The notes beneath the pieces are model-generated. The model did not search any database. It was not told the origin of the DNA and saw only the letters and a program-made list of their open reading frames with translations. The translations under genes were made by a program, and so were the position numbers. Positions 1 through 12,700 of a stretch of DNA of 64,000 nucleotides are shown here, in pieces. Each line of letters starts with the position of its first letter. Position 1 is the first letter of the stretch. The stretch comes from Corella eumyota (taxonomy: Eukaryota > Chordata > Ascidiacea > Phlebobranchia > Corellidae). Location: the NCBI GenBank assembly GCA_963082875.1, contig OY720099.1, positions 2,852,001 to 2,916,000 of the forward strand, read 5' to 3'.

Positions 1-426
1 AGCTATCGAGCTATTTTATTCGGTTTGAATTGGGAAAAAAAAACTTAGCAATAGTTAACATGGTAAATATGCTTATTTTTAGGTTTATTTTTTCTCTTTA
101 TAAGAAGCCTGACTTTACAGCATAAACATACAATAACTTTAGTAACCCTGACCTAGCATCAAGTTATATATTTTTGGTATCAATGACCGAGTATAATGTT
201 GCTTGACTTTTGACCTATGACTTTTTTGTGTAAATTAACCCTTATTAGCGTTAGAAGAGATCAAACCAAGGACCTAATGTAGTGATGTCAAAACAAGGAC
301 CTAATGTAGTGATTAATTTTTTTTTAAATAAGCGGGGCTTTTCGCTACTCTGTTCTGGCTATTTTCAAAATACTTTGTTAGAAACTAATTTTAAAATTTT
401 TAATTTAAAGTTATAGTATATTTACC
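1..426. other. intergenic, left edge
   Basis: No coding frame or RNA gene is recognisable here. The stretch is AT-rich. A short direct repeat (accaaggacctaatgtagtg, then acaaggacctaatgtagtg) lies around 265-313. It ends where a tRNA-like SINE begins. Confidence 0.6.
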
Positions 427-668
427 GGCAGCGTGGTGTAGTGGTAAGAACACTTGGCTTCACTACATGAGATTCTGGGTTTAATCCTCACTGTTCTCAT
501 GATGTAGCGCCCTAGAGTAAGGCGCTATAAACGGTACGAACTCCTGCTGAGCCAGCACTTAATCAGCAGTAAAATTATCGGCCAATTATAATCTATAATA
601 TCTTAAACTGCTATAGGCAACCCGAGTCTAGGTCGGAGTAACTGATGTTACTCTATGTTTAGACTAAT
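427..668 (+). repeat. tRNA-derived SINE, family 1, copy 1
   Basis: The copy opens with a tRNA-like head (ggcagcgtggtgtagtggta), which carries an A-box-like block, followed by a B-box-like gggtttaatcc. A conserved body follows (gcgccc, taaggcgctataaac, ctcctgctgagccagcac, aattataatctataatat). Near-identical copies lie at 10153, 18565 and 24106, with decayed ones at 15165 and 16305. This copy has lost the 3' A-rich tail that the others keep (gaggataaagatatatac followed by A-run). The head and box layout is that of Pol III tRNA-derived SINEs; I infer the family name only by structure. Confidence 0.8.
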
Positions 669-1365
669 TTAAAATTTCCAACGTTATAACATTCTTTCTC
701 ACATTTTTTAATATATCAATCAAAGGCACGCAAAGTGGAATTGATTGCTTAAGCCTCATCTATCATAAAACGCGTTTTTCTATTTGCGTTTGACGTAGAA
801 TTGTTTAAACCAGGTTTGAATTGGTAAATTGACGTTTGATTAATTCCTAAGCTATAGTTTAACAGCGATCAAATATTATTTAACTTTTCTCAAAACTAAG
901 ACTCTTGGCTGTATATCCAATTGTTAAAGTTTGCAAAGTTTTCACTAAACTTTTTAGGGATAAACTGTTAAGGTCAAAAGGTTAATTTAATGTCAGAAAT
1001 TATAGATTTTTTATGCCAACTTAATGTCAATAAATGTCGTTTTATAGGCATTACCTTGCGCAAGTCATAACCATAACTGTTCATCATTTATTTAATTTCA
1101 AAATGCTATAAATATTAACAACCAATTTTTTTTTTCTCAATTACCTTTAATAAATGTCTAAAGGTCATCAGAAGTCAAACTGAAAACTTCAGAAGGTCAT
1201 TTTAAATAGCGTCGAATTTTATTTCAAATAAACGCTGTAACGAATAAAGTAAGAGCACAGTAAAAAAGTAACGAAAAACAGGAAAAAAAATTGGCAGTGA
1301 ACGCGGAAAAATGAAACTTGGCGATGACGTCACAAAAAATAGAAGTGGTGATAACGTCACAAAAA
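669..1365. other. intergenic / likely 3' UTR of the KLF gene
   Basis: No coding potential is visible. The right part, next to the KLF stop codon at 1366, should be the 3' UTR of that minus-strand gene. It holds a duplicated CRE-like block at 1323-1365, listed separately. A minus-strand AATAAA-type signal is possible near 1218-1224. Confidence 0.5.
1323..1365. promoter_or_regulatory. duplicated CRE-like block next to KLF stop
   Basis: Two direct repeats, gatgacgtcacaaaaa (1323-1338) and gataacgtcacaaaaa (1350-1365), differ at one base. A third gatgacgt starts at 1371, inside the last codons. The first holds the perfect palindrome TGACGTCA (1325-1332), the CREB/ATF consensus. Its place in the presumed 3' UTR makes a DNA-level enhancer role only a guess; an RNA-level role is equally open. 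Confidence 0.4.
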
Positions 1366-2833
1366 TCACAGATGACGTTTCATGTGCAAGGCGAGGTGGT
1401 CGGAGCGACTGAAAGCCCGTTCGCACATATTACATTTAAAGGGTCTGTGACCAGTGTGTTTTCTGTAATGTCGAGTTAGTTCGTCTGATCGAGCAAATCT
1501 CCATCCACAGCCTGCCCAAGTACAGTGGTAAGGCTTCTCACCTATAGAAATACAAAAATATAAATTAAAATACAGAATACTTACGAAAAAAATTAAAAAT
1601 TGGCACAAAAAGGTTTTAATATGAAATTTCTGCCCATATCCTTATAAAATGACTGTATGTTAAATCATCATCACATTTCAAACAGTTTTGCCATCTATTT
1701 TTTACCTGTATGGGTTCTCATATGCGCTTTTAGGTGCGAGCTTTTTGTGTAGGTTTTCCCGCAGCCCATATAGTCGCAAGTATGCAGCGTCGACTTCCTT
1801 CGAGCCCAATATCTTCGACCACGTTTCACTTTTCCACCTTGAGATTGGACCTTGCCTTCTGGAATGTTTAACAGCGAGGGCGCGTTAGCGCTGAGCTGTT
1901 CTTGTTTAATCTGCAAGTAGAAAACACCTGTTACAATCTTTAACACATTAAACAAAATGAGGCTTTAGCAAACATATTAAATTCTGAGACTTTTTAATGC
2001 CCGCAACTATTAAATTTAAACACCAATGAGTCATTAAGTTTCTGTACCTTTTCGTGGATAAATATGTTGCAGTTTTGGGGGTCAAAAATAGGGTTGTGTG
2101 TCGGGTGATGATGTCGGTTACTCTGATGGTAATTGTGGGGGCTTTCCATGTGGTTTGGGGGTAAAGGATGCCACTGGGTAGCTTGGGGTACTGGGTAGTG
2201 CCCCATATCCGGGTGGTGGGTAACCTGCTGGGGGTGACGAGGATGGTGATGCATGTACTGCGTTGAGTTATCTTCGAAATGAGGGGTCGGGGTAAAATGA
2301 GGGTAATCAATTCGGGAAGGTATATGGTAATGAAATGGGTTTGTGATTTGATCGTCTTCCGGGGTAACAGGCGGGGTGACAATTCCTAGGGGTGACGACA
2401 CGGCCGTCCATTTCACGCCGTGTGGGGTGGTGCAGTGGTAATCAACAACCTCTTTTTTATGCGATGCGCCGTTAAAGTTGCTCGTATAAAAACTCGTTAT
2501 TTCCTCCGCTTGGTCGCTTGGCTGCTTTAACAAATACTGAATTTCGGTAAAATTGTGGTAAAAATGTTCAGTGCCATCAGATTCTCCAAAATTATCACCT
2601 GCTAGGGCGCTGTTTTGTCCGTTTGGGATGCTATCAACGCTGTCACTATCACTTAGAGATGAAGTCGTGTTTAAAATCGACTCTAAACAGTCCGGATTCT
2701 CGTCCCATAGATTCTCAAGGTCGGCTAGTACGTCGTTGTTATCTTCCGGCATTGCTGACGGGTTTTCAACTCTAGTTAGAATTTGAGATGGAAACGGAGT
2801 CAAGTCGTCTGATCCAAGATCAAGTTTGATCAT
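1366..2833 (-). CDS. Klf1/2/4: Krueppel-like zinc-finger transcription factor, KLF1/2/4 type
   Basis: Three exons in phase: 2048-2833, 1706-1910 and 1366-1541 (minus strand), giving 388 aa. The last about 85 residues are three C2H2 fingers (about 305-387) with the KLF hallmarks [41 protein letters not shown] and [14 protein letters not shown]. The protein ends right after the third finger, as in vertebrate KLF1, 2 and 4; these bind GC-rich/CACCC boxes in the nucleus. The N-terminal part (1-262) is acidic and Ser/Asp-rich near residues 50-70 (DSDSVDSIP), then His/Pro/Gln-rich, which suggests an activation region. The linker between fingers 1 and 2 (TGEKP) is split by the second intron at a Gly codon. 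The start is the first Met of the long open exon. Assignment to the 1/2/4 group rests on the finger sequence and C-terminal position. Confidence 0.93.
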
Positions 2834-5800
2834 TTTAAAGTTAAACCAATTTTCTTAACAATTTTTTAACAGTGATATCTAAAAATAAATGAACTTTGTT
2901 AGTTTATATGCATACACATTTGCTGCTCAAAATCGCCATTAATCTGAAAGTTCTAATTAGTTTGCGTTCGTGCCGCTGTCCAGGCACTTTACAAATGATT
3001 TTATATAGCAGGTGACCCGGGTTTTTGTAAAACTATAAACGTTTTTTTCTTCCAATTGCATCGGCTTTTTGAGAGAAGGAAAAAGAGATTCTTTTGTTTG
3101 TTTTATGAACAGTTAAAGTTATTTAGCTAACGGCAATATCACTCTCTACCTGATAGCGGCACATATTTGCGCGCAAACAAACATACCGTGATACGTAGTT
3201 TATATATTGGTAACATTAAAGGGTTTTAAATAAGCGATTAATACATGGTAATGGAAAAGAATGTTGATGTTCATCATAATAAATTGATATGTTTGCAAAA
3301 CAGTAGTGTTTTGCCTAAAATCCGGCGAATGAGGTGCCTTCTCGAATTCCGAGTAATTCCGCTTATAGGAGGAATATATTCAAGTTGGGAAAGAGAGAGA
3401 GCTCTGTAGCATGTTCTCTGATGTACCGTGTATCTTCATTGATATTTACCCATGGTTAATATTGACAAAGGTTTGCGCACAATGTCTTGTCGTAAACTTT
3501 TCCCCAAGCATCGGGTCGTGCAATAGCTCACGACATAAAGTGATCCCTTAATATCTTGTCGGTTTTTTGTTTGCCAAAAACCCGAGGCCTCAAACCTTTT
3601 ATTCCTTGTGTTATTTTCTATACACATTTTTTGTATGAGAAAAATCCTGACTTGGCAAAGAAAGTGCTTTTATTAACCTGTAAATTAAAATCCGATTTGA
3701 TGTAAAAATTTGAAGTCATCTTTTTTGTGGGTAAAGGATCAATGTGCACCGCTGTTAATAATTTTACTCTAAATAAAATTTAAATCGTGTAAATAAATAC
3801 AAATTTATTTCGTATTACATCACAATTAAAGTGTACGCAATTGTGTTAGTATCCCAGTTCCCTATGTCAGTCAGCCACGTTTTTGTTTGTGGTGAAAAGT
3901 GTGATATTGTCATAAACATGTTTAAAACAAATAAAACCGACGCCGGTGTAAGCGCGTGGCAACCAGCCCGAGGGGAACCAGCTGCATAACCAAGAGGATT
4001 TACTCATATTTATTTAAATTAACCACTTGAAAGACGCCGAAGTAAAAACCAAGAAAAATGTGGCGTGCATGTGAAAACACTTTGCAATAGTAAACAGACG
4101 AGAACGTCGCCAAGTTAGCGTTCAATTTTCACGCAGCCGGAATTAGCCACTGGCTAAAGTGCACGCTTACATTTTATTCTCGGCTTGTTGTACCTTGATT
4201 TACCGCACATTTATTTAGCCTTAAATTAAATCCTCGAACCCGGGAGATCCAGGATTCGGCGAAATTGTTGAAGTCGACTGATTAATCTCGCAAGCCTTGT
4301 TTGTTTTGTGCCGAACTAAACACAGGCAAACCTGATACGGAAAGATTGATGACGGAATCATAAGGCCACGCTACTGGCATGTACTTACAAGTACCGCCAT
4401 TATAACCTTAGTACAGTCCAAGTTATTTTATTGTAGTGATGATACTTTTGACAAACACAAGCGGTCATTGTTATTTACAGGGCCGAGCCTATCAGTCTAG
4501 CCTGCGTGAACTAGCATTAGTAATTAATAAACAAACCTTTTCTTCTGTTAAGTTTGTGGGCACACGTAATCAGTGACATTTACGTTTTATGTGATTCGTC
4601 GAGTTGATTTACGATTGTGTTTATTCCAAAGTTGTAATTTTTAAGGACTGGTTAATGTTTGACGCAAGACCTTTTGGTTAAGGCTGAAGGGAAGTCTGCA
4701 ATAAACTATTTTGCTCGTAAAAGCGTTTTCCCTGCTAAAACTTTTCAAGGTAAATGCCTTTAACGGAACTCGAATTTTTGTACTGATTCACAAATAGCTA
4801 AAACTAAAGCAGTTGGTATTTACGATTTGCAAATTTTGTTGTGGGTTACTCATTTTAAAGTCATTCCTAAGTTGGTCAAACGTAGAAATTTTACAGATAT
4901 ATTCTTAAAAATACAAGGTTTACATATATGTCTTTAAAAAATGTCTTCAAAGAAAAATAATAACTGTTTATTTTTATTGCGTGCCAGTCTTTTGCTGTTG
5001 ATGTAGTAACGTGACTCCAAGTCGGCAACAGGCGATTTAAAATCCGTGTTTGTTTATTTTACTTCTAACAAGAAGTGTGTGACATTTACCTTTTTATAAT
5101 TGGATAACACTTGACTTAGTTTAAGTAGTAAAAATAAAGCAATCGCCATTTTTTTCTAGTGTGCGGTTAAAAATAAGGGTAGCGAAAACTAATTATCCTC
5201 AAAATATATTATAGACATTACCTGTCCCTAAGTAAAGAAAACATAGTATTAAATTTTGTTAGTATTTAACTTTTAAAGGAGAATTGATGTGTATTGCTTT
5301 GTATTTGTTTATGTTTTCTATAGTTACCATTTTTGCGGTTTAGCCATTGCGTGGGCAGTCGGATAGGAAGTCGTAAAACTGGGATTAGCGTTAACAGTAA
5401 AGTTTACCGTCTGATATCGTTAACATTTACATCCCAGCGTCAATGCGGGCTATTCATACAGATTATTTTGCGACGCTTTTAAAGAGTTTGGTAACCTTTG
5501 CGGTGTAAGGTAAAGTCGGGCCAACATTTTTACAATGTACAATTAAAAAATTATGTAGTTTTATTAAAAAGCTATAAATTATACTAAATGATCAGAATTA
5601 AAAATCTAAATTTGGGCTAATTGAAAAATGTTATTAGTTTAGAAAAACAGTTTTAAATGATTGGGTTTTAACATTTTTTTTATATATAGTGTGGCATATA
5701 AAGTGTGAGAACCTCTGTAATACATTTAGCCTTCATGTAAATGCGCGTATTGCAATAATGAAGGCCCCATTTGGTATATATACCCCCATCAAACTGTTCT

Positions 5801-8800
5801 AAAAATAAAAGCCCAAACTTTTTTCTTTTTGCAATTAAACTCGTCGCAACGGAATTTCAGCGAATTAATAAATGGCTATTTACGACTGGGCGACGCAGAA
5901 ACGCAAACACGTGGTCCATGGAAACGTGGCTTACGCAACGGCCTACGCAAACCCAGTAAAAGGGCGCGTCAACAGTTTTACGTGAGCGTTTAATAGCTTA
6001 CGTGCAGGTCCATGGTAAAATTTTGGACTCTGTAAATACCATCAAAGATTGCTTTAAAGTTTGATGGCTAATTTTGAGCGCTGGCAGCAAATATTGTACT
6101 GACGCAAGTTCCAACAATAGAATTTGATGAATGGTTTATTGAAGTCTGTTTCTCCATTGTACAACTTTCGCAATGCAAACGAAACGATGTTTGCATTCGT
6201 AAAAGGGGTAGCCTTACTTGAAGGTTAGATGATATTATCGAGCCCCATCAATATCATATAACTTTACCTATTGTCAGGTCATTTTTTTTTCTTTTTTTCG
6301 TACGGGCATATTTTCGAGCGGAAAATTTTATGGCCACGCAAAATGACGCTGCAAATTGTTAATTGAATTTTAGAGTTTGCTTTGTGGCGTGAACGTGAAT
6401 CAAAAGTTAAAGAGAAATTGCATAATCACGTTTCTAGCACCACGCCTGTACAAATATGTATCGGGGGTCAAATTCCTCTATTTCGAATTTCGCAAACCCG
6501 ATTACTTTTTTAACCCCGTGACGTCACTAACTCCGTGACGTAATTAATTTTAAAAAATTTAATCGCACGCGTACGTGTGCCCAAAACGCAATTTATGACA
6601 ACGATTAGATATAGTGACGTCATAGAGAATTGCTACAATTCTTTTGCTCCGTAATCCGTAATGCAAATCCACGTAACTATTTAGTCAATACCTTATAATT
6701 ATCTACACCGAGCGGCACGCGCGCTGTTTTATTATGACGTAACTTTTTTATTATGACGTAATATTGGTCATAATAGACGGTAATTATCTCGCGTTAGATG
6801 CATCCTCTCACGCCAATAAATCGGGAATAAAAGTTTCGAATTTAAGAAGATTACTCGAGAGACCGAGACTCCGGATTAATTTGGAACAATTATTTTTCCA
6901 TTTTCCGATTTTATTTTTTTATCCTCTTAATTTTTGACGGCACGCCCAAATGAACGGGCTTTTATTGTGCATCTAAATTCTAAATAGGCGTAAAAATTAT
7001 AATTTGATAATTGTTATATATTTAAAATTAAATTTGTTTATTTTTAAAATTGGTAATACTTTTTAATTTTTTGGGTATTAGAGAAATTTAAAAGAAGTAT
7101 TTAATTAATATTATATCATTTCTATGCGGTTAATAATGGCTTAAAAATCTTATTTCGCAAAGTCAATCTTGTGGTTAACCTTTACATGGCCTTTGCCTGG
7201 CAAATTGTTTTTCTTATATTCCATCAATGGACTTATTTTCTCTGTTTGAAAAATGGTAAATTTTACAATGGAAATCGCTAAGGTTGGCCTCGTTTGTAAT
7301 TCGCACATTATTCCAGGTGAGTTCTCGCCTATTGCGTTCGAGGGTACACAAAAAAAACGACTTCACCTGATTAAACATCCATTTCTTTGAACTATCACGT
7401 ACAGGATGATATAAGGTGTTTGAACGATGCGTTAAAATTAATTTTTGAAAACTATATTACAAGTCGACCAAATCACATAAACAGCATTTTGCATTTTAAC
7501 ATCAAAGTCTCTAAATTTACCCTATATTTTAAGCCCAATTTTAAAACATTTTTGTGCTATTTTAACGCACGGTTTTAACTAGGGAAGACCTAGCTTCGAA
7601 ATATCAAAGGTTGCTCTCATTAAACTATTACAATATTTCCATGCTTCGCGTGTTTTGAAAATTGCTCAATTTATAGAACCGCCACTTAAGCAATTTCTTA
7701 ATTGAAATTGAGAAAGTCTCGAAAAATCATAAGCTGAAGTTCTATAGTAAATATAGAAGTAACATGATAGCGCTTCCAGTATTTTAATCGACCGTGAAAT
7801 ATTGGGGATTAACATAATGTAGAACGATAACATTTAGGCTGCAGACTCTGTAATAATAAAAAATAAGATAACAACGTTTATATAATAACTTGTGGTATTT
7901 TATTATTGGGCTGTTATGTATAATCAAAAAAATATAGGTCGAATACTTTGAAAATCCAAGTTATGAACCAATTTTATTTATTTACATTTTTTACTGATTT
8001 TTTCTCCGTATATTTTTTTTCCAAATTCCAATGGCATAACTTTTTTAACAACTTTGTTAATGTTGAGTCACTTTACAGATTACAGCCAGTGCGAAAAACA
8101 AATAGTTACTTAGCTTTTTAATATTTGCCATCTTTACTTATTTAGTCATTTTGTGACGTTGTCTGATTATTGTTAAATAGATTATTTCGTAAATGAAGTT
8201 ATTATGCAAAATAATGTAACGTCATTTGAAGGCACTTCTTTTCTTTGGAGCTATAAATATCAAAGGCAACTTTTTACTATTTATTTAATATATATTTTCA
8301 CAGAAAGAATATGTGTTTAATTAATGCTGAAAACTTGGTAAAAATTTGTACTTTGTACTTTTTCATACTGTGATTCACGGAAAAAATATTTTTAATTTCT
8401 TAAAACAAATTTCATCGCTTTGCAACGCCAGGAATTTTCAATTTGATGATACCTCAACACGCATTAGCCTTATCAGTTTACACTAATTTGTTATTGTTTA
8501 TTTGTTGTTCTTCTTTTATGCCTGAATGACGTAAACTTGATGTTGTGTCATTAAGAGTAGAGCACAATGTCCAGATTAGAGTCTGCGATAAGGCCCGCCA
8601 AAGTAGAATACCAAGAAACATCTAAACGTTTTCAACAAAAAACAAGCGACTTCTTGCGAAATGTTTTGCCACTAAATTTGCATTCTATTTATCTAAAAAC
8701 ATATTTTCATGAAGAATTTTATAAGCAGTCTGTAAAGAAAAATTTTAAGGCTATTAAAGTTACTAACATTTATTTTATAAACAATACTGTTTTGTTATAT

Positions 8801-8850
8801 CTCCTTAAAGTGGTAAATTTATCGAAAGGGGCTAGCAATTGGGTGATGCA
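2834..8850. other. long gene-free region upstream of KLF
   Basis: About 6 kb with no supported gene. The short open frames here lack codon structure, splice partners and familiar motifs. The region lies 5' of the divergently placed KLF and TUT genes, so it probably holds control DNA for one or both. CRE-like sites cluster at 6519-6761 (separate entry). The longest frame (8567-8983, 138 codons) runs into an inverted SINE fragment at its 3' end and is not believed. Confidence 0.55.
6519..6761. promoter_or_regulatory. cluster of CRE-like TGACGT sites
   Basis: Perfect TGACGTCA palindromes lie at 6519-6526 and 6615-6622. Half-site variants tgacgtaa lie near 6535, 6735 and 6754; the last two sit in a short direct repeat (attatgacgtaa twice). 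These are the CREB/ATF-type consensus and its tgacgtaa variant. Such grouping in AT-rich DNA is unlikely by chance, so an enhancer 3.7 kb upstream of the KLF start is plausible. Function is inferred only. Confidence 0.4.
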
Positions 8851-8851
8851 A

Positions 8852-9147
8852 GCTATCAATCAACGCCGGGCTCATGGACAAATTATGTGGCCTTGGTGGG
8901 ATCCAAACCCGAAAACTTTTGGCTTGTCATCAGTTACCATTAGGTTTTATTTTTTAATTTTTTTCCATATTACCTTAACGTGATAGGTTTTATATTTTTT
9001 ATTGGGGAAGGGTGTGCTGTTATGACATGTTTTGAGCTATCCGTAAACACTGGGCTCAAGGGCGAATGGTGTGACGTTGGTGCGGCTTGAACCCGAAACC
9101 TTTCGGCTCGTAGTCCGACGCCATGACCCACACTACCGAACATTGGG
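8852..9147 (-). repeat. tRNA-derived SINE, family 2, two fragments
   Basis: On the minus strand, 9011-9147 starts with a tRNA-like head: ggtagtgtgggtcatggcg, then a B-box-like ggtttcgggttcaagcc. A second piece, 8852-8945, repeats the same order (ggttttcgggtttggatcc, ccaaggccacat, catgagcccggcgttga). The shared body includes gagccc followed by gtttacggatagctcaaaac. A third relative lies at 13312-13432. This head differs from family 1. Confidence 0.6.
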
Positions 9148-9780
9148 TGGTTTTATGCCAAAACGCAAGAAAGATTATTTTAACTCTTTAACGACACCTC
9201 GTGTTGAATATAATTTAATGCTCATTAAATTTTATAAGACAAATGGTGAAAAAAGGGCTAAACCACCTGTTAAGATTAAAAATTGGAAAAAATTATTAAT
9301 AATAGGACTATCAATAAAAAAAAATTTTAAATCATTAACACAAATATCAATTTTATACAAATATTATAAAATTTATTTGAGTATGCACTTAACTTTTAGG
9401 TAAGTAATTACTTATTAGTAAGCATTTGATCTTGGGTATACATTTAAACAATCTGTTATTTATATTTAACACGATTTAAAAAAAACGTATAATATAGAAA
9501 CATAATAAAAAATGCCACATGTGATGATTTTTTGTATTATCGATATTAATTTTAAGTGTCAACATTGCATTTTTGCGGAATTTTTCGGTTCCGTCAAATC
9601 ATTCCGCAAAAAAATTACATCATGAATTTCTTAATACACGCGCTTTAGCCACAAGTTTATTCGTTTATTGCAATTACCTAACTTATATTAACACAATTTT
9701 AACTTAACCAGCTAATAAAAATAAATAAGAATATGATCTGGGGTTAATTGAAACATCTAACCGGGCAGTTATTCAGAAAT

Positions 9781-12700
9781 ATGGACACTGGCCAGCCTCT
9801 CGCACTTGCAAAAAAGCCGTCTGATGAGGCAACGAAAAGGCAAGTTTTATGAGTTTTTTAATAAGTAATAACAAACGAAATGTTTACAACTTCCGCATGG
9901 ACGCATAATGACAGCATTAGCGGATGCATTTCAAATTGTTCAAATCTTATGTAGTTTATTTATATATTTTGCAGACCGCTATTAATGGTAAAACCATCTA
10001 CACAAAATGGTCAGGAAAAAAATCAAAAAGGAACAGGTGATTTAAAAAAAATAAAACCTATTTGGTAATTCAGTTATAAACATAATTTAACATTTGTTTT
10101 TCTTTTATTTAACATTTGTTCAACATATATAACTAATATTTGAGTATATATCGGCAGCATGTTGTAGTGGTCAAAACACTTACACTACATGAGGTCTTGA
10201 GTTTGATCCCTAGTGATTGGGTGAGGCGCTTTAAAGGGATAAACTCCTGCTGAGCCAGCACCTAATCAGCAGTTTAATTATTGGCCAATTATAATCTATA
10301 TTGTCTCAAACTGTCACAGGCAACTCGAGACTGTGTAGGGAGTAACTGTTTTTATATATGTTTAGGTCGTGCATTCAACCTTCCCACACAGATAAATTAA
10401 ATACAAAAAAAAACTTGTTTAACAAACCTACCATGTTGCTAATATTTTAAAATAGATCAAATGGATACAAAAACAAAGCCTAAAAGACATCGTAAAAGAA
10501 GAAACAGAAATAAGAACAAAAAACTAAATGAAGTTGAAGGTAAAAAAACCTTCATTAAAAACTAATTTTTATTTTATTATAAGTTTAAAATGTATTTAAA
10601 TATATATATTTAGCTGTACCAATCAAATAAAGTATATTATGAAATTGGGTAAGTCTGAACACATTAACAATAAACAAATATTTTGTTTTATTGTAGAACA
10701 AGACAATGTTAATTCCAATGTCAGAAATATAAATAAGGCAGGGAGTGATATGGGAAAAGAAATTTTGAAACTGGTAAATGGACAATCAATTACAACAACA
10801 AAAGGTATGAATTATTGATTTATTGACCAAACTAATTAATCAAAAAATTTACCGATTTACAATTGTTATTATCTGCAATAGGTAGCTATACTTTTATGTA
10901 GCCACTAGCTGTGTTACATTTTTATAAAATTGTTATATATATACTTTTTAAAATATAAATAAAATATTTTTTTAGATTTGAAAACTAATTCTGTCCAATC
11001 TTCAGCAAATTCTGCAACTTCTGTTGCAATTTCTTCTAAACCGCCAAAATCCAATAAAGATTCTTCTAAAGATAGTTTGAACCAACCTACAACATCAAAA
11101 CTGAGCTCGTCTGTAAAAGATACGGTGCCTATAACAACTAAATCAAATCCCATCTCAATTCCAACTACATCTTCAACTACTAAAATGATTTCGAAATCTC
11201 TGCCTGCTACTACAGTTAAACCTGGAACTGAAAATGGACCTAAAGAAATTTTGAGTAAAAATAATTTAAAACCTACAAAAGAATTGCCGAGTAAGTAAAA
11301 AAAATAAATTTTTTTTATATAAATATTGAAATTTTTTTTTGAATATTTTTGTTTTAAAAATAGTTCACCAATGCAGTTATAAATATTTTTGTTAATTTTT
11401 AGATTCAAGTAACAACAAAACATCAGAATTAGAACTTGGTTTAAAACAGGCAACAGAAAGAATTAGTCGCGATTATATCTTTGAATTAAAGAAGGTAAAT
11501 AAAAGAAACTCTTATACATATTTAAAAATAAATATGCTTTGTCAAATATTAATATAACATTGCTTTTATTTTCTCTTACTTTTATTATTAAACTTTATTT
11601 ATATATCATTTTTAAATGGTTTTGTGTTCTTAATATATAAAAAACTGAAAAATACAATGGTAATACTGTTTAACTTATATCATATATATATATATAGGCT
11701 GAAAAATTTAAATTTTACAACAATTTTTTTAAAGCCATCTAAGAATTTTCCACGAGCGAAGTTTTTCTGTGAATTGTGCAATTACCATTTGGATACTATC
11801 CCCCTTGCTCATAAACATATCAAAGAAAAAAGACATCGAAAACTTATTAAAGAAAAACAGCAGGTCGAATTTAATGTGGAATTTAAAAAATTTACTGTCG
11901 GAAATTTTGTTAATTTATGTGGCATATAAGTTATTGGGTTGTACTTTCTTTTTAATATGATAAATTGATAGTTTTATAATATAGTTAGTGTGTTGTTATC
12001 TATTTATCTTGTGATGCAGTTAATATAAAGTTATTAAAACTATCAAATACCAATGCAAATAATAAGTTACTAATATAATTCAAAGGCAAATAGCTAAAAC
12101 AGTAAAAAAAAGGGTTAAACATTTTCAGCCAAAAATTATTATTAAGGTTCCCATGTAGAATCATACAGCTCTAAACAAAATAAGGATTGTAACTAAATAT
12201 GTCTTTATTTTGTAAATTAAATTTTACCTTAACCTTGGCAATAACAGTCGTGTTTGTATTGCCATAAGTTTCAGGTTACAGTTCCTGTTAAGCTTCGTGT
12301 TATATGCTACATAAGATCCATTATTAAATATTACATTTTTTACTTTTTTTTTTTTTTTTAATTTAAGGATGATATGTTAAGTAAACTGCCCAAGCCAAGT
12401 GTTGCAGCATTAAATGCTCTCCAACATTTACTGGTTGATAAAGTTTTAAAAACAAATGTGATGGATAATGATGATCAGGAAATATGTGACACCATTGTCA
12501 AAAAACTTGCTGATATTGTTAAAACCGGAATGCCGGGTAATTACAACTATTAATTAAAGTTTTTATTTAGGTTTTTTAGATTTATTTGTTTGTATATATC
12601 TTAAAAAAAAGATTTTTAAATTAATTAACTTGTTAAAAAATTTGATTTTTTTAATATTCCCAAAATTTAATTAACTCTATATATATATTTCTGATATTGA

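Noticed and set aside
427-500. A functional tRNA gene at the SINE head
   Set aside because: Only the A- and B-box-like blocks are tRNA-like. I cannot fold a full cloverleaf with an anticodon stem, and the same head repeats in front of a shared non-tRNA body elsewhere.
8567-8983. 138-codon open frame before TUT
   Set aside because: The second half reads into an inverted SINE fragment, codon use is AT-drift-like, and no exon partners in phase are seen.
11698-11734. Earlier acceptor (tatatatag) for TUT exon 7
   Set aside because: In the phase required by exon 6 it meets a stop after 14 codons; the acceptor at 11734/11735 keeps the frame into the C2H2 finger.
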